Assembly: GCA_027083925.1 (NCBI GenBank)
Contig: JALWMK010000122.1
Coordinates: forward strand, 34,955-98,954
Source: Sedimenticola sp.
GTDB taxonomy: Bacteria; Pseudomonadota; Gammaproteobacteria; Chromatiales; Chromatiaceae
Length of the DNA stretch: 64,000 nucleotides
Direction of reading: 5' to 3'
A model generated the notes under the pieces. The model was given only the letters and a program-made list of their open reading frames with translations. It did not search any database and was not told the DNA's origin. The position numbers were made by a program, and so were the translations under genes. This document shows positions 26,444 to 36,954 of this stretch, piece by piece. The stretch's first letter is position 1; each line of letters opens with the position of its first letter.

Positions 26444-27205
26444 TCAGTATTCAGAAGCATCCTCACCGAAAATATGTACAGAATGACCGATGCCAAACTG
26501 CAGCGCTTCCACCGCACTTCCCTGATTTACCGCGATTTCGATTAAATCAATGGAATTTACATAGCAAAACAACTCGCCGACTGCCACAGAGGAAAAGGTA
26601 GGGGCCCGCCATATGCGCTGCTCGCCAACTACCAGCCCATGGAAATCCGGGGCGCTGCTTGCAAAAATCCCTGTCATGGCGTTGCCGAATCCGTCGATAT
26701 AGATGATCTCCTCAAGATTGGATGGCCAGGATGCGCCGACCATGGCTTCTCTCTCCATCGGCCGTAGTTGCGGAATCTTCCCTTGGGCAATCATCCCCGC
26801 AACCGGCGCAAAAACGTCACGGCCATGAAAACTGGCGGATACCACTGGCATAAGGGATGGATCGATCTCCCACAAAGAGCAGTCACCCGCATGGGCAGGC
26901 AGCATCGACAGTAGCCCGTTGTCCGGAGCGACATACCAGCGCCTGCCGATATTCAGACAAAGAGCCTTGCGGACGCTGCCAACGCCAGGATCCACGACCG
27001 CCACCACTACCGCATGTTCCGGCAGATACCGGGACAACGCCGCCAGCAAATAAGCCCCGGCTCGTGGATTTGCAAATGGCACATCACACATCAGATTCAC
27101 GACCCTGACATCCTGGCCGGATTCAAGCAATACGGACTCCATCTGCCCAAGATAGGGACCCTTGATTCCGAAATCGGTAAAAAAATAGAGGATCGGAATG
27201 GACAT
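26444..27205 (-). CDS. S-adenosylmethionine hydrolase (SAM hydroxide adenosyltransferase, DUF62)
   Basis: 253 aa. The family cleaves SAM to adenosine and methionine. The N-terminal YFFTDFG, DPGVGSVRKAL (near residue 72), FHGRDVFAPVAG (near 127) and IYIDGFGNAMTG motifs are diagnostic, including the conserved Asp, Arg and His residues of the active site. The physiological purpose of the enzyme is poorly understood. It is monocistronic, lying just beyond the terminator of the ribosomal cluster, with a 274-bp spacer on its far side in which I see no gene. Confidence 0.9.
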   Translation of the reverse strand: MSIPILYFFTDFGIKGPYLGQMESVLLESGQDVRVVNLMCDVPFANPRAGAYLLAALSRYLPEHAVVVAVVDPGVGSVRKALCLNIGRRWYVAPDNGLLSMLPAHAGDCSLWEIDPSLMPVVSASFHGRDVFAPVAGMIAQGKIPQLRPMEREAMVGASWPSNLEEIIYIDGFGNAMTGIFASSAPDFHGLVVGEQRIWRAPTFSSVAVGELFCYVNSIDLIEIAVNQGSAVEALQFGIGHSVHIFGEDASEY

Positions 27206-27252
27206 GCCCCCAGTCTATCCCATGTCTGCAGCATGCGGCATACCCTGTGCAT

Positions 27253-27282
27253 AAAAAAACCGGGCATTCGCCCGGCTTTTCT
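27253..27282 (-). terminator. Intrinsic terminator of the ribosomal supercluster
   Basis: CCGGGC (27260-27265) and GCCCGG (27270-27275) form a stem with an ATTC loop. On the minus strand seven T residues follow directly, 24 bases beyond the rplQ stop. On the plus strand CTTTTC follows, so it may act weakly in both directions. Confidence 0.85.
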
Positions 27283-27305
27283 TATGCTGCTATCTGCTGC
27301 TGGAA

Positions 27306-27698
27306 TCAATCTTCAAAGAGTTCCTCGGTATCTTCACTGATGGGGCGATCCACCAGCTCGACATAGGCCATTGGCGCCTTGTCACCACTGCGGTATCCAC
27401 ATTTCAGAATGCGCAGGTAGCCGCCCTGGCGCTCCTGGTAGCGGGGGCCAAGTTCGGCAAACAATTTCCCCACCGCCGCGGCATCACGCAGGCGGGAAAA
27501 CGCCAGGCGCCGCTTGGCAACGTTGTCCTGCTTGGCCATGGTGATCAATGGCTCGGCAACGCGGCGCAGCTCCTTGGCTTTCGGCAAGGTGGTCTTGATC
27601 ATTTCGTGCTCGATAAGAGACACCGCCATGTTGCGATACATGGCTTTGCGGTGAGAACTATTTCTGTTTAGTTGCCGTCCGGCTTTGCGGTGACGCAT
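27306..27698 (-). CDS. rplQ: 50S ribosomal protein L17
   Basis: 130 aa, standard length. [29 protein letters not shown] is the conserved L17 start; the acidic tail [10 protein letters not shown] is an extension common in gammaproteobacteria. Last gene of the alpha operon, 44 bp after rpoA and immediately before an intrinsic terminator. Confidence 0.98.
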   Translation of the reverse strand: MRHRKAGRQLNRNSSHRKAMYRNMAVSLIEHEMIKTTLPKAKELRRVAEPLITMAKQDNVAKRRLAFSRLRDAAAVGKLFAELGPRYQERQGGYLRILKCGYRSGDKAPMAYVELVDRPISEDTEELFED

Positions 27699-27742
27699 GG
27701 GTCGACTTTCCTGAGTAAAGGTTGAATTTCAACAGACAGCGA

Positions 27743-28753
27743 TTATTTCGCTACCAGTTCCTGTATGTTTTCCGGTGGCCAGTTTTCCAGCCGCACGCCC
27801 AGCGACAAACCGCGGGTCGCCAGTACGTCCTTGATTTCATTGAGCGATTTTTTACCCAGATTCGGGGTTTTGAGCAACTCCACTTCCGTGCGCTGAATCA
27901 GGTCACCGATAAGAAAAATATTTTCTGCCTTGAGGCAGTTGGCAGATCGTACTGTCAGCTCCAGATCATCCACAGGACGCAGCAGGATCGGATCGATGGC
28001 AGGCGCTTCCGGTTCCGCAATATGATCATCCTCCGGGCCGATTTCTTCCAGATAGACGAAGGCTTCAAGCTGCTTCTGCAGAATAGTCGCAGAACGACGA
28101 ATCGCGTCTTCCGGATCAATCGTGCCATTGGTCTCGATGTCGATGACCAGGCGATCCAGATCGGTGCGCTGCTCGACCCGGGCAGACTCTACGCTGTAGG
28201 AAACACGCAATACCGGGCTGAACGAAGCGTCCAGCTGCAGATAGCCAATGGGACGGTCTTCACCGGCAGCGCTCTCGCGGCTGGAAGAGGCTTCATAACC
28301 GCGTCCACGGCGCACCTTGAGCAGCATACTCAACTCGCCCTTTTCGGTAAGATGGGCTATCACATGGTCGGGATTCACTACATCCACACCATGGCTGAGC
28401 TGTATATCACCGGCGGTAACGACGGCAGGCCCCTTCACCTTGAGTGTCAGCTCTGCATCGTCACGGTCTTCCATGACAATCGCCACACCCTTAAGGTTGA
28501 GGAGGATTTCCAATACATCTTCCTGCACCCCTTCAATGCCGCTGTACTCATGCAGCACATTCTCGATTTCCGCATCGACAATGGCGCAACCCGGCATGGA
28601 TGACAGCAGGATACGGCGCAGTGCATTTCCCAGGGTGTGACCAAAACCTCTTTCCAGAGGCTCCAGAGACACTTTGGAGCGACGATCATTGACCTTGTCC
28701 ACGCCGATAATGCGTGGCTTTAAAAAATCTGTGACGGAATCCGCCATGAACAT
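27743..28753 (-). CDS. rpoA: RNA polymerase alpha subunit
   Basis: 336 aa. The N-terminal assembly domain (about 1-235, with the [27 protein letters not shown] dimerisation region) and the C-terminal DNA/activator-binding domain (about 250-325: [34 protein letters not shown]) are both complete. The domain linker includes an acidic stretch. It lies between rpsD and rplQ as in the standard alpha operon. Confidence 0.99.
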   Translation of the reverse strand: MFMADSVTDFLKPRIIGVDKVNDRRSKVSLEPLERGFGHTLGNALRRILLSSMPGCAIVDAEIENVLHEYSGIEGVQEDVLEILLNLKGVAIVMEDRDDAELTLKVKGPAVVTAGDIQLSHGVDVVNPDHVIAHLTEKGELSMLLKVRRGRGYEASSSRESAAGEDRPIGYLQLDASFSPVLRVSYSVESARVEQRTDLDRLVIDIETNGTIDPEDAIRRSATILQKQLEAFVYLEEIGPEDDHIAEPEAPAIDPILLRPVDDLELTVRSANCLKAENIFLIGDLIQRTEVELLKTPNLGKKSLNEIKDVLATRGLSLGVRLENWPPENIQELVAK

Positions 28754-28764
28754 ACCTTCCTAGC

Positions 28765-29385
28765 TTACTTGGAATAAAGCTCGACAATGAGCTGCTCGTT
28801 GATTTCTGCTGGCAGATCAACACGCTCGGGAACCCGTTTGAATGTGCCGCTCATGCCTTTCACATCCACCTCGACCCAATCGGGAAAACCGTATTGCCCG
28901 GCCAGCGCAAGGGCATTGGCGATACGCGCCTGTTTGCGGGATTTTTCACCCACAGTTACGACGTCATCAGCCTGCACGCGATAGGAGGCAACATTAACAA
29001 CCTCGCCATTGACTTCAATCGCCTTGTGGCTGACAAGCTGACGCGCTTCACTGCGGGTAGCGCCGAAACCCATGCGGTATACCACATTGTCCAGGCGCTG
29101 CTCCAGAAGTTGCAGCAGATTTTCACCAGTAGGTCCTTTCTGCCGGTCAGCGGCTGCATAGTAGTTGCGAAACTGCTTTTCCAGCACACCATACAGACGG
29201 CGAACCTTTTGCTTTTCGCGCAGCTGAACACCATAATCAGACAAACGGCGGCGACGCTCCTGGGTCTGCCCAGGCAGCTTCTCCATGTTGCATTTTGAGT
29301 CAACCGAGCGGGCGCGGCTTTTCAGGTACAGATCTGTACCTTCGCGGCGCATCAGTTTGCATTTTGGTCCGAGATACCTTGCCAT
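28765..29385 (-). CDS. rpsD: 30S ribosomal protein S4
   Basis: 206 aa from [16 protein letters not shown]; the frame is open 13 codons further upstream, but that part overlaps rpsK. S4 is a primary 16S rRNA binder and, in E. coli, the translational repressor of the alpha operon. The S4 RNA-binding domain is at about residues 97-160 ([34 protein letters not shown]). Confidence 0.98.
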   Translation of the reverse strand: MARYLGPKCKLMRREGTDLYLKSRARSVDSKCNMEKLPGQTQERRRRLSDYGVQLREKQKVRRLYGVLEKQFRNYYAAADRQKGPTGENLLQLLEQRLDNVVYRMGFGATRSEARQLVSHKAIEVNGEVVNVASYRVQADDVVTVGEKSRKQARIANALALAGQYGFPDWVEVDVKGMSGTFKRVPERVDLPAEINEQLIVELYSK

Positions 29386-29389
29386 GAGA

Positions 29390-29779
29390 TTAAACCCGAC
29401 GTTTCTTGGGTGGACGACAACCATTGTGTGGTATGGGTGTCACATCAGTGATGCTGGTAATCTTGAAACCAGCGTTATTCAGAGCGCGAACAGCGGAATC
29501 ACGCCCGGGACCGGGGCCCTTGACATTGACATCCAGATTCTTTACGCCGTATTCCTTGGCCGCCTGGCCTGCGCGATCTGCTGCGACCTGAGCGGCAAAT
29601 GGCGTACTCTTGCGTGAACCACGGAAACCGGATCCACCGGAAGTGGCCCAGCACAGGGCATTCCCCTGGCGATCAGTGATCGTGATAATGGTATTGTTAA
29701 ACGACGCATGGATATGCGCGATACCATCGCTCACTGTCTTTTTAATCTTTTTCTTGGAACGGGTTGTGGACTTGGCCAT
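29390..29779 (-). CDS. rpsK: 30S ribosomal protein S11
   Basis: 129 aa. [47 protein letters not shown] is the S11 core and the C-terminus [18 protein letters not shown] is canonical. It forms part of the platform around the 3' major domain of 16S rRNA. It precedes rpsD by 4 bp. Confidence 0.98.
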   Translation of the reverse strand: MAKSTTRSKKKIKKTVSDGIAHIHASFNNTIITITDRQGNALCWATSGGSGFRGSRKSTPFAAQVAADRAGQAAKEYGVKNLDVNVKGPGPGRDSAVRALNNAGFKITSITDVTPIPHNGCRPPKKRRV

Positions 29780-29812
29780 GCCTGTACCTACACTCTCGAA
29801 TTAACTGTACTG

Positions 29813-30169
29813 TTAGCGTTTGATCGGACGACGCGGCCCTTTACGAGTACGCGCATTGGTTTTCGTGCGCTGCCCCCGCAATGGCAAGCCACGGCGGTGA
29901 CGAATGCCACGATTACAACCAAGATCCATGAGGCGCTTGATATTCATGGAGATTTCACGACGAAGATCGCCTTCCACCATGAACTTGGCAACTTCAGCAC
30001 GCAGTTTCTCGAGCTCATCCTCACCAAGCTCGATAATTTTCCGATCCTCTGCCACACCGGCTTCATCACAGATTTTTGCCGCACGTGAGCGGCCAACGCC
30101 ATAAATCGCGGTCAGCGCGATGACCGTATGCTTACGGTCTGGAATATTTACGCCTGCTATGCGGGCCAT
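29813..30169 (-). CDS. rpsM: 30S ribosomal protein S13
   Basis: 118 aa. [30 protein letters not shown] at the start and the [20 protein letters not shown] tail that reaches the tRNA sites are typical. First gene of the alpha operon in E. coli terms, separated from rpmJ by 139 bp, a gap that could hold the alpha-operon leader recognised by S4, although I did not resolve a pseudoknot there. Confidence 0.98.
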   Translation of the reverse strand: MARIAGVNIPDRKHTVIALTAIYGVGRSRAAKICDEAGVAEDRKIIELGEDELEKLRAEVAKFMVEGDLRREISMNIKRLMDLGCNRGIRHRRGLPLRGQRTKTNARTRKGPRRPIKR

Positions 30170-30308
30170 CCTGTCATCTCCTCAGATGCTTTAACTTGGG
30201 TTGCTGCGGCAAATTACATACCACGAAGCCGCGGAACTATAACTTAACTGCAACAGCTTTTCAATATCGACTTGCCTATCCGATCTGCTTGAGCAATCGA
30301 ATATCTGA

Positions 30309-30422
30309 TCACCCCTGGCGCTGTTTATGCCTGGGATCAGTGCAGATCACTCTGACCACGCCCTTGCGCTTGACGATCTTGCAGTTGCGACACATTTTCT
30401 TTACCGAAGCACGAACTTTCAT
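30309..30422 (-). CDS. rpmJ: 50S ribosomal protein L36
   Basis: 37 aa: [20 protein letters not shown] then [17 protein letters not shown]. The zinc ligands C11, C14, C27 and H32 are intact, so this is the zinc-containing (C+) form. It sits between secY and rpsM, its normal place at the end of the spc operon. Confidence 0.97.
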   Translation of the reverse strand: MKVRASVKKMCRNCKIVKRKGVVRVICTDPRHKQRQG

Positions 30423-30450
30423 TTTCTCGGTCCTGTATACCTCACCAGGT

Positions 30451-31800
30451 TCAGCGGATCATACCCGCGCCACCATGGCCTTTAAGATTAGCTTTTTTCA
30501 TCAACCCCTCATACTGATGAGACATGAGATGCGACTGCACCTGGGCGATGAAATCCATGATTACGATAACCACGATCAGCAGCGAAGTTCCACCGAAATA
30601 AAACGGCACGTTCCAGCCAACGATCAGAAATTCAGGCAATAAACACACGGCTGTAATATAAATTGCACCGACCAGGGTCAACCTGGTCATAACACCATCA
30701 ACGTATTTTGCGGTTTGCTCACCAGGCCGGATACCGGGAATAAAAGCACCAGAACGCTTCAGGTTATCTGCAGTATCCCGGGCATTAAACACCAGTGCCG
30801 TATAGAAAAAGCAGAAGAAAATAATCGCCGCCGCATACAACGCCACATAAATCGGCTCCCCTGGAGACAGCTTTGCCACAATATCCTGCAACCAGCGCAT
30901 ATCCGGTGTACTGCCAGCCCACTGCGCCAAAGTAGTGGGGAACAGGATAATGCTGGAAGCAAAAATTGGTGGGATAACGCCAGCCATATTCAGCTTAAGG
31001 GGCAAAAAACTGCTCTGTGCAGCCAGCAAGCGCCGTCCCTGCTGACGCTTTGCATAGTTGATCGTAATGCGGCGCTGCCCGCGCTCGACAAACACGACGA
31101 AGGCTGTCACCCCAAGCGCCATCAAGAACAGGAACAATGCAAACAAGGCATTCATCTCGCCGTTTCTTACCAGCTCCGCCACGGAACCGAAGGCGGATGG
31201 CAGACCCGCCACAATCCCCGCAAAAATGATCATGGAAATGCCGTTGCCCAGACCCCGCTCGGTAATTTGTTCACCCAGCCACATCAGGAACATGGTTCCG
31301 GTAACCAGTGAAACCGCAGCGGTAAAAACAAAGCCCATACCCGGCGCCATAACCATGGACATACCACCGGCCGATTGACTCTGCAGCGCAAAGGAAATAC
31401 CCACTGCCTGGAATGTAGCCAGCACCACGGTGCCGTATCGGGTGTATTGGGTAATTTTTCTGCGGCCCGCCTCTCCTTCCTTTTTCAGCTGTTCCAGCTT
31501 TGGCACTACCGAGGTCATCAGTTGTACAATGATGGACGCTGAAATATACGGCATAATTCCCAGAGCCAGAATGGAAGCACGCTCCAGCGCGCCCCCGGAA
31601 AACATGTTGAACATACCCAGAATGCTTCCCTGTTGCTGATCAAACAGCGCAGCCAGAGACGCGGGATTGACCCCGGGAACAGGAATATAGGTGCCGATGC
31701 GAAATACAATCAGCGCTCCCAGCAGAAACAGAAAACGCTGACGCAGCTCGGTTAACTGACCGATCTGTACGCCACTACCTGCTGAAGGATTCAGAGCCAT
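30451..31800 (-). CDS. secY: Protein translocase subunit SecY
   Basis: 449 aa with ten hydrophobic segments. It forms the channel of the SecYEG translocon in the inner membrane. IPVPGVNP in the first periplasmic loop, the plug-domain region [36 protein letters not shown] (about 65-100) and the cytoplasmic loop [20 protein letters not shown] are characteristic. It is encoded between rplO and rpmJ. Confidence 0.98.
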   Translation of the reverse strand: MALNPSAGSGVQIGQLTELRQRFLFLLGALIVFRIGTYIPVPGVNPASLAALFDQQQGSILGMFNMFSGGALERASILALGIMPYISASIIVQLMTSVVPKLEQLKKEGEAGRRKITQYTRYGTVVLATFQAVGISFALQSQSAGGMSMVMAPGMGFVFTAAVSLVTGTMFLMWLGEQITERGLGNGISMIIFAGIVAGLPSAFGSVAELVRNGEMNALFALFLFLMALGVTAFVVFVERGQRRITINYAKRQQGRRLLAAQSSFLPLKLNMAGVIPPIFASSIILFPTTLAQWAGSTPDMRWLQDIVAKLSPGEPIYVALYAAAIIFFCFFYTALVFNARDTADNLKRSGAFIPGIRPGEQTAKYVDGVMTRLTLVGAIYITAVCLLPEFLIVGWNVPFYFGGTSLLIVVIVIMDFIAQVQSHLMSHQYEGLMKKANLKGHGGAGMIR

Positions 31801-31808
31801 GATCCGGA

Positions 31809-32243
31809 TCAGTCCTCTACCTTACCGCCAGCAGCTTCAATGGCAGCCCGCGCACCCTTGGTTGCCCGCAATCCCTTTAGCGTAACAGCGCGTTTGATTT
31901 CACCGGAAAGAATCACTTTTCCCCGCTTCTTTGTACGCGGCAGGATGTCAGCTTCGTACAAGGCATTCATGTCCACGACGTCGCCGGAAACCCTGTCCAG
32001 CTCGTCCAGACGGACTTCAGCAGTATATTTTGCCTTGCGCGAACGAAAACCAACCTTCGGCAAGCGGCGCTGCAAGGGCATTTGCCCGCCTTCAAAACCG
32101 ACTTTGTGGAAGCCGCCGGAGCGTGATTTCTGGCCCTTGTGGCCACGACCACAGGTTTTGCCAAGTCCGCTGCCAATGCCGCGGCCAGCACGCTTTCTGT
32201 CAGTTTTGCTGCCGTCTGCTGGCTTGAGTGTATTCAGGCGCAT
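31809..32243 (-). CDS. rplO: 50S ribosomal protein L15
   Basis: 144 aa. The Gly/Arg/Lys-rich N-terminal extension ([28 protein letters not shown]) that threads into 23S rRNA and the globular C-terminal domain (about 75-144) are complete. Spacing is 1 bp to rpmD and 8 bp to secY. Confidence 0.98.
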   Translation of the reverse strand: MRLNTLKPADGSKTDRKRAGRGIGSGLGKTCGRGHKGQKSRSGGFHKVGFEGGQMPLQRRLPKVGFRSRKAKYTAEVRLDELDRVSGDVVDMNALYEADILPRTKKRGKVILSGEIKRAVTLKGLRATKGARAAIEAAGGKVED

Positions 32244-32244
32244 C

Positions 32245-32436
32245 TTATGCGTCCTCCACGAGCTGTACCATATAGGATACTTTGTTCAACATGCCGCGAG
32301 TGGAAGGCGTATCTTCCACCTCAACCACCTGGTGCATGCGACGCAACCCGAGGCCACGAGCGCAAGCCTTATGGGATCGAAGGCGACCACTCATACTGCG
32401 CACCAGTTTCACTTTCATCATTTTTGACTCAGCCAC
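32245..32436 (-). CDS. rpmD: 50S ribosomal protein L30
   Basis: 63 aa from a GTG start ([14 protein letters not shown]), preferred over the internal ATG because GGGGTGA lies 5 nt before the [41 protein letters not shown] is the L30 core. The ribosome site overlaps the rpsE stop codon, so translation is coupled to rpsE. Confidence 0.95.
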   Translation of the reverse strand: MAESKMMKVKLVRSMSGRLRSHKACARGLGLRRMHQVVEVEDTPSTRGMLNKVSYMVQLVEDA

Positions 32437-32440
32437 CGTA

Positions 32441-32944
32441 TCACCCCAGTATTTCTTCTACAGTCTTGCCACGCTTGGCGGCGACATCTTCCGGATTGAC
32501 CATATCTGCCAGGCCATTCATTGTGGCGCGAACCACATTGATGGGATTGTTGCTGCCAATACACTTGGCCAAAACATTGTGGACACCCGCAGCTTCACAG
32601 ATTGCACGCATGGCGCCACCTGCGATAATGCCGGTACCATCGGATGCCGGCTGCATATACACCTTGGCCGCACCATGGCGTCCAACAACCGGATATTGCA
32701 GGGTGCCGTTGGCAAGCTTGATGCCTCTCATGTTGCGACGTGCAGTCTCCATTGCCTTCTGAATGGCGATAGGCACCTCTTTCGCCTTGCCCATGCCGAA
32801 GCCAACCTTGCCATCGCCGTCACCAACCACCACCAGAGCTGAAAAACCGAACTGACGGCCGCCTTTTACTACCTTGGCAACACGGTTTACAGCAACCAGT
32901 TTCTCAATGAAATCATCGCCGGCGTTTTGTTCATAATTTGCCAT
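32441..32944 (-). CDS. rpsE: 30S ribosomal protein S5
   Basis: 167 aa. The double-stranded RNA-binding-like N-domain (about 12-75: [36 protein letters not shown]) and the C-terminal domain ([36 protein letters not shown]) are complete. Located between rplR and rpmD in the spc operon. Confidence 0.98.
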   Translation of the reverse strand: MANYEQNAGDDFIEKLVAVNRVAKVVKGGRQFGFSALVVVGDGDGKVGFGMGKAKEVPIAIQKAMETARRNMRGIKLANGTLQYPVVGRHGAAKVYMQPASDGTGIIAGGAMRAICEAAGVHNVLAKCIGSNNPINVVRATMNGLADMVNPEDVAAKRGKTVEEILG

Positions 32945-32954
32945 TATCCAATCC

Positions 32955-33311
32955 TCAGAACTGGAGCCCGGCTTCGCGGGCTGCTTCCGCCAGCGCTTTT
33001 ACGCGGCCGTGATATTGAAAACCCGAACGGTCAAAAGCAACCGCATCCACGCCAGCAGCCTTGGCCCGCTCTGCAACGAATTTGCCGACGACTGATGCCG
33101 CACTGGCATTTCCCGTAGAACCTTCAATGCTGCCTCGCACGTCTTTGTCCAGAGTCGAGGCACAGCATACGACCGTGTTGCCATTCGGCGCGATTACCTG
33201 CGCGTAGATGTGGCGTGGCGTGCGATGTATGTTCAGGCGATGAACGCCCAGCTCGCAAATCTTTGCCCTGGACCGGCGGGCCCGACGTATGCGACTTGAT
33301 TTCTTGTCCAT
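32955..33311 (-). CDS. rplR: 50S ribosomal protein L18
   Basis: 118 aa from [18 protein letters not shown]; a Met two codons earlier is too close to the GAGGT ribosome site, which is 7 nt before the chosen start. L18 binds 5S rRNA with L5 and L25. The C-terminal [26 protein letters not shown] is canonical. Confidence 0.97.
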   Translation of the reverse strand: MDKKSSRIRRARRSRAKICELGVHRLNIHRTPRHIYAQVIAPNGNTVVCCASTLDKDVRGSIEGSTGNASAASVVGKFVAERAKAAGVDAVAFDRSGFQYHGRVKALAEAAREAGLQF

Positions 33312-33323
33312 CGTCATAACCTC

Positions 33324-33860
33324 TTATTTTTTCTTCGCTTCTTTGCGGATTACGTGCTCATCCGCATAGCGGACACCTTTGCCTTTGTAAGGCTCGGGCG
33401 GACGATAACGACGAATTTCGGCCGCCACCTGCCCAACTCTTTGTTTGTCGGTACCAGAAACCACGATTTCTGTCTGCGAAGGCGTTTCAATACTGATGCC
33501 ATCGGGAATCGGATACTCCACCGGGTGGGAAAAACCAAGACTCAGATCCAGAACCTTGCCTTTTACCTGGGCGCGGTATCCAACGCCAACCAATTGCAGT
33601 TTCTTTTGGAACCCACTGGAAGCACCGATGACCATATTGTTTAACAGCGCACGCATGGTGCCTGCCATGGCCCAGCCTTGCTTGCTGTTAACGTCTATGG
33701 GTTTCACCCGCAGAACGCCATCTTCGAAGCTGACCTCCACCGAGGGGTGAATCTCATATTCCTGGGTGGATTTGGCGCCCTTGACCGTAACTTTCTGCCC
33801 TTCCAGCTTGACTTCCAGGCCAGACGCGATGGTTACCGGCGCTTTTGCTATACGTGACAT
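33324..33860 (-). CDS. rplF: 50S ribosomal protein L6
   Basis: 178 aa made of two duplicated alpha/beta domains. [31 protein letters not shown] begins the first, and the C-terminal signature [24 protein letters not shown] ends the second. It lies near the sarcin-ricin loop and factor-binding site. Spacing to rpsH is 13 bp. Confidence 0.98.
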   Translation of the reverse strand: MSRIAKAPVTIASGLEVKLEGQKVTVKGAKSTQEYEIHPSVEVSFEDGVLRVKPIDVNSKQGWAMAGTMRALLNNMVIGASSGFQKKLQLVGVGYRAQVKGKVLDLSLGFSHPVEYPIPDGISIETPSQTEIVVSGTDKQRVGQVAAEIRRYRPPEPYKGKGVRYADEHVIRKEAKKK

Positions 33861-33873
33861 ACCGACCCCCGCT

Positions 33874-34269
33874 TTACGCTACGAAGGCAATGACTTCGCC
33901 GCCATGACCCTGCTTGCGGGCCTCACGATCTGTCATTACACCACGAGAGGTGGAAACAATTGCGATACCAAGTCCGCCGCGCACCTTGGGCAGCTCATCA
34001 CGCCCCTTGTAGATACGCAGACCCGGACGACTGACGCGTTTTACCATATCAATAACAGGACGCCCCTGAAAATACTTCAGCGTGATTTCCATCACTGGCT
34101 TGCCATCGACATCAGTAGCGCTTACATCGCTGATGTAACCCTCATTTTTCAATACCCCGGCAATCGCCATCTTTTTCTTTGATGCAGACAGCGCTACGCT
34201 GACTTTGCCAGCAGACTGGCCATTACGGATGCGCGTAAGCATATCCGCAATCGGATCTGACATACTCAT
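33874..34269 (-). CDS. rpsH: 30S ribosomal protein S8
   Basis: 131 aa. [22 protein letters not shown] and the C-terminal [33 protein letters not shown] are canonical. S8 is a primary 16S binder and, in E. coli, a repressor of spc-operon translation. It is separated from rpsN by an unusual 178-bp spacer with a terminator-like hairpin. Confidence 0.98.
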   Translation of the reverse strand: MSMSDPIADMLTRIRNGQSAGKVSVALSASKKKMAIAGVLKNEGYISDVSATDVDGKPVMEITLKYFQGRPVIDMVKRVSRPGLRIYKGRDELPKVRGGLGIAIVSTSRGVMTDREARKQGHGGEVIAFVA

Positions 34270-34376
34270 AGTTTAAAGGCTCCTCGGGTCAGGCAACTTC
34301 TGGCACGAAGCTCGATACCCATTGACGAAATCGACTCCCATTACAGGAAGCCGATAACTTTAGCTAATTTTTCCAT

Positions 34377-34408
34377 AAAAATCCAGAAATATTTTGCATA
34401 TTCCGGAT
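34377..34408 (-). terminator. Terminator-like hairpin in the rpsN-rpsH spacer
   Basis: On the minus strand ATCCGGAATA pairs with TATTTCTGGAT (one bulge, one G-T pair) around a 7-base loop and is followed by TTTTTATGG. This looks like an intrinsic terminator or attenuator inside the spc operon, 40 bases after the rpsN stop. Downstream genes are essential, so any termination must be partial or a promoter must lie in the remaining spacer. Confidence 0.45.
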
Positions 34409-34447
34409 CACCCCATCGTCATTACCACTCAACAACGACGGGCTACT

Positions 34448-34753
34448 TTACCAGCTGGCTTTTTTCAGCCCTGGCACATCACCACGCATGGCTGCTTCCC
34501 GCAGTTTGTTGCGGCACAGGCCAAACTTGCGGTAGACGGCATGGGGCCGGCCAGTAATGCGGCAGCGGCGCTGCTTTCTTACCGGACTGGAATCCCTTGG
34601 CAGTTTCTGCAGGGCCAAGACTGCTTCATCCACATGCTCGAGACTGCTTTCAGGGTTCTTGATAACAGCCTTCAGCTCAACACGCTTTGCTGCGTACCTC
34701 GCCACCAGACTGGCCCGCTTTTTTTCACGGGCGATCATGCTTTTCTTTGCCAT
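34448..34753 (-). CDS. rpsN: 30S ribosomal protein S14
   Basis: 101 aa, the long S14 form. [24 protein letters not shown] starts the basic N-terminal region and [38 protein letters not shown] ends it. The zinc CxxC pairs of the short 61-residue form are absent (C- type). It lies 23 bp downstream of rplE. Confidence 0.98.
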   Translation of the reverse strand: MAKKSMIAREKKRASLVARYAAKRVELKAVIKNPESSLEHVDEAVLALQKLPRDSSPVRKQRRCRITGRPHAVYRKFGLCRNKLREAAMRGDVPGLKKASW

Positions 34754-34776
34754 AATATCCTGGACTCTCTGTTCAA

Positions 34777-35313
34777 TTACTTGAAGGGAAAGTTGAACCC
34801 CTCAAGCAGGGCGCGCCCTTCCTCATCGCTACCAGCACTGGTAGTAATAGTGATATCCATGCCGCGCAGGGCATCGATCTTGTCGTATTCCACTTCCGGG
34901 AAGATAATCTGCTCCTTGACGCCCATGCTGTAATTGCCGCGACCGTCGAAAGATTTTGCATTCAAGCCGCGGAAATCACGAATTCTCGGAATGGCAATAT
35001 TCACCAGACGATCAAGAAATTCATACATGCGATCGGCGCGCAAGGTTACCTTGCAGCCGATAGGCCAACCTTCGCGGATTTTAAACCCGGCAACAGACTT
35101 TCTGGCCAGTGTGACCACGGGCTTCTGCCCGGCGATCTTGACCATGTCTCCCGTTGCATTCTGAAGGATTTTCTTGTCCCCGGTCGCCTCGCCCACACCC
35201 ATATTCAGGGTGATTTTTTCGATGCGGGGAACCTGCATGACGCTTTTATAACCGAACTTCTCGATCAGCGCGGGAATAACCTGTTCTTTATAATGATCCT
35301 GTAACCTAGCCAT
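34777..35313 (-). CDS. rplE: 50S ribosomal protein L5
   Basis: 178 aa from [22 protein letters not shown]; the frame is open upstream into rplX but the added residues are not L5-like. L5 binds 5S rRNA and contacts the P-site tRNA. The internal [32 protein letters not shown] and the end [13 protein letters not shown] are canonical. Confidence 0.98.
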   Translation of the reverse strand: MARLQDHYKEQVIPALIEKFGYKSVMQVPRIEKITLNMGVGEATGDKKILQNATGDMVKIAGQKPVVTLARKSVAGFKIREGWPIGCKVTLRADRMYEFLDRLVNIAIPRIRDFRGLNAKSFDGRGNYSMGVKEQIIFPEVEYDKIDALRGMDITITTSAGSDEEGRALLEGFNFPFK

Positions 35314-35326
35314 TGGATTAGCTGCC

Positions 35327-35647
35327 TCAGACGTCCACGACTTCGCCGTTGGATTTAAATACACGCACCTTGCGGCCGTCATCGAGAGTTTTGAAGCCCA
35401 CGCGATCGGCCTTGTTGCTTACCGGGTTGAACAATGCGACATTGGAGATATCCGTGGGCATTTCCTTCTCCACGATACCACCAGGCTCACCCTTCATGGG
35501 ATTGGGCTTGGCGTGCTTCTTTGCCAGGTTGATATTCTCAACCAGAACACGATTGTCACCAACCAGCTGAAGCACTGTGCCTCGCTTGCCCTTGTCCTTG
35601 CCAGCCAGGACGACGACATCATCACCTTTACGAATCTTGCTTGCCAT
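35327..35647 (-). CDS. rplX: 50S ribosomal protein L24
   Basis: 106 aa. The KOW motif [26 protein letters not shown] occupies residues 4-29, followed by [26 protein letters not shown]24 starts 50S assembly at the 5' end of 23S rRNA. Spaced 13 bp from rplE. Confidence 0.98.
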   Translation of the reverse strand: MASKIRKGDDVVVLAGKDKGKRGTVLQLVGDNRVLVENINLAKKHAKPNPMKGEPGGIVEKEMPTDISNVALFNPVSNKADRVGFKTLDDGRKVRVFKSNGEVVDV

Positions 35648-35656
35648 GACTATTCC

Positions 35657-36025
35657 TCAAAGCACCTCTGGAGCCAACGAAATAATTTTCATAAAACGTT
35701 CGCCACGCAATTCACGGGTCACCGGGCCGAAAATACGGGTGCCGATGGGTTGCAGTTGGGCGTTGAGCAGTACGGCTGCATTTCCGTCGAAACGAATAAC
35801 CGAGCCGTCAGGACGGCGCACGCCTTTCTTGGTGCGCACAACCACTGCATTATAAACATCACCCTTTTTTACTTTGCCGCGGGGAATGGAGTCCTTTACG
35901 GAAACCTTGATGATATCCCCAACGCCAGCATATCGGCGATGTGAACCGCCCAGCACTTTGATGCACTGAACACGCTTTGCGCCGCTGTTGTCGGCAACGT
36001 TCAGTATGGTTTGCATCTGGATCAT
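35657..36025 (-). CDS. rplN: 50S ribosomal protein L14
   Basis: 122 aa, the canonical length. [27 protein letters not shown] and [28 protein letters not shown] are family signatures. L14 lies at the subunit interface and is the RsfS contact. Its 55-bp distance from rpsQ marks the S10/spc operon boundary in E. coli terms. Confidence 0.98.
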   Translation of the reverse strand: MIQMQTILNVADNSGAKRVQCIKVLGGSHRRYAGVGDIIKVSVKDSIPRGKVKKGDVYNAVVVRTKKGVRRPDGSVIRFDGNAAVLLNAQLQPIGTRIFGPVTRELRGERFMKIISLAPEVL

Positions 36026-36080
36026 GACACTACCCTTATGTTGTCAGTCAGTATCTTCAACGAAGGTTGAAAATATTTGC

Positions 36081-36344
36081 TCAGTTTGCACGTTCGACCA
36101 GCTTGACGAAACGCCATTTCTTGGTCTTGGACAGCGGACGGCACTGTTCTACCACCACCACATCACCTGCACGACATTCATTGTGCTCATCGTGGGCATG
36201 AACCTTGGTGGAACGCCGAATAAATTTACCGTAGATAGGGTGTTTAACCCGGCGCTCAATCTGCACGGTGATGGACTTGTCCATCTTGTCACTGATGACC
36301 CTACCTTGCAGCGTACGGTTTGTCTGGCCTTGCTCGCTCATCAC
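36081..36344 (-). CDS. rpsQ: 30S ribosomal protein S17
   Basis: 87 aa. The OB-fold core [40 protein letters not shown] is typical of S17, a primary 16S binder. The start codon shares one base with the rpmC stop. Last gene of the S10 operon in the E. coli scheme. Confidence 0.97.
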   Translation of the reverse strand: MMSEQGQTNRTLQGRVISDKMDKSITVQIERRVKHPIYGKFIRRSTKVHAHDEHNECRAGDVVVVEQCRPLSKTKKWRFVKLVERAN

Positions 36345-36541
36345 TAACCTGCCTTCCGCATTTCGTTCATTACTGTCTTGATGCGCGCAATATCACGGCG
36401 CACCTCTTTTACAACGTGGTGACGCGCCAGTTGGCCGGTGCCTTGCTGCATACGCAGACTGAATTGCTCTTTGAGTTTTTCGTGCAATTCCTTGGTCAGC
36501 TCATCCAGGGACTTGTCCCGCAGTTCATTCGCCTTCATCAC
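36344..36541 (-). CDS. rpmC: 50S ribosomal protein L29
   Basis: 65 aa two-helix protein. [37 protein letters not shown] is the L29 signature; a second Met precedes it. L29 sits at the nascent-chain tunnel exit next to L23. It overlaps rplP by 4 bp. Confidence 0.97.
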   Translation of the reverse strand: MMKANELRDKSLDELTKELHEKLKEQFSLRMQQGTGQLARHHVVKEVRRDIARIKTVMNEMRKAG

Positions 36542-36951
36542 ATTATCGTCCGCTTAACAAATGTTGTTCCCACAGGCAATTTGGCGGAAGCCAGTTTGAA
36601 TGCCTCTCTTGCCAGTTCTTCGGATACACCTTCGATCTCATAAAGCATGCGGCCGGGTTGCACCAGGGCCACCCAGTATTCCACGTTGCCCTTGCCTTTA
36701 CCCATGCGCACTTCCAGCGGCTTTTTGGTAATGGGCTTGTCCGGAAAAATCCGAATATATAACTTGCCGCCCCGCTTCACGCGGCGGGTAATGGTACGGC
36801 GTGCAGCCTCGATCTGGCGAGCAGTAATGCGCCCGCGACCAGTTGCCTTGAGGCCGAACTCGCCAAAACTGACATTGCTGCCGCGCTGCGCCAGACCACG
36901 GTTGCGGCCGGTATGCTGTTTACGAAACTTGGTACGCTTTGGCTGTAACAT
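36538..36951 (-). CDS. rplP: 50S ribosomal protein L16
   Basis: 137 aa. [24 protein letters not shown] and [39 protein letters not shown] are canonical. L16 lies near the A-site and helps shape the peptidyl transferase region. The Arg hydroxylated by YcfD (RoxA) in E. coli L16 falls in the conserved RMGKG segment. Spacing to rpsC is 3 bp. Confidence 0.98.
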   Translation of the reverse strand: MLQPKRTKFRKQHTGRNRGLAQRGSNVSFGEFGLKATGRGRITARQIEAARRTITRRVKRGGKLYIRIFPDKPITKKPLEVRMGKGKGNVEYWVALVQPGRMLYEIEGVSEELAREAFKLASAKLPVGTTFVKRTIM

Positions 36952-36954
36952 GAT

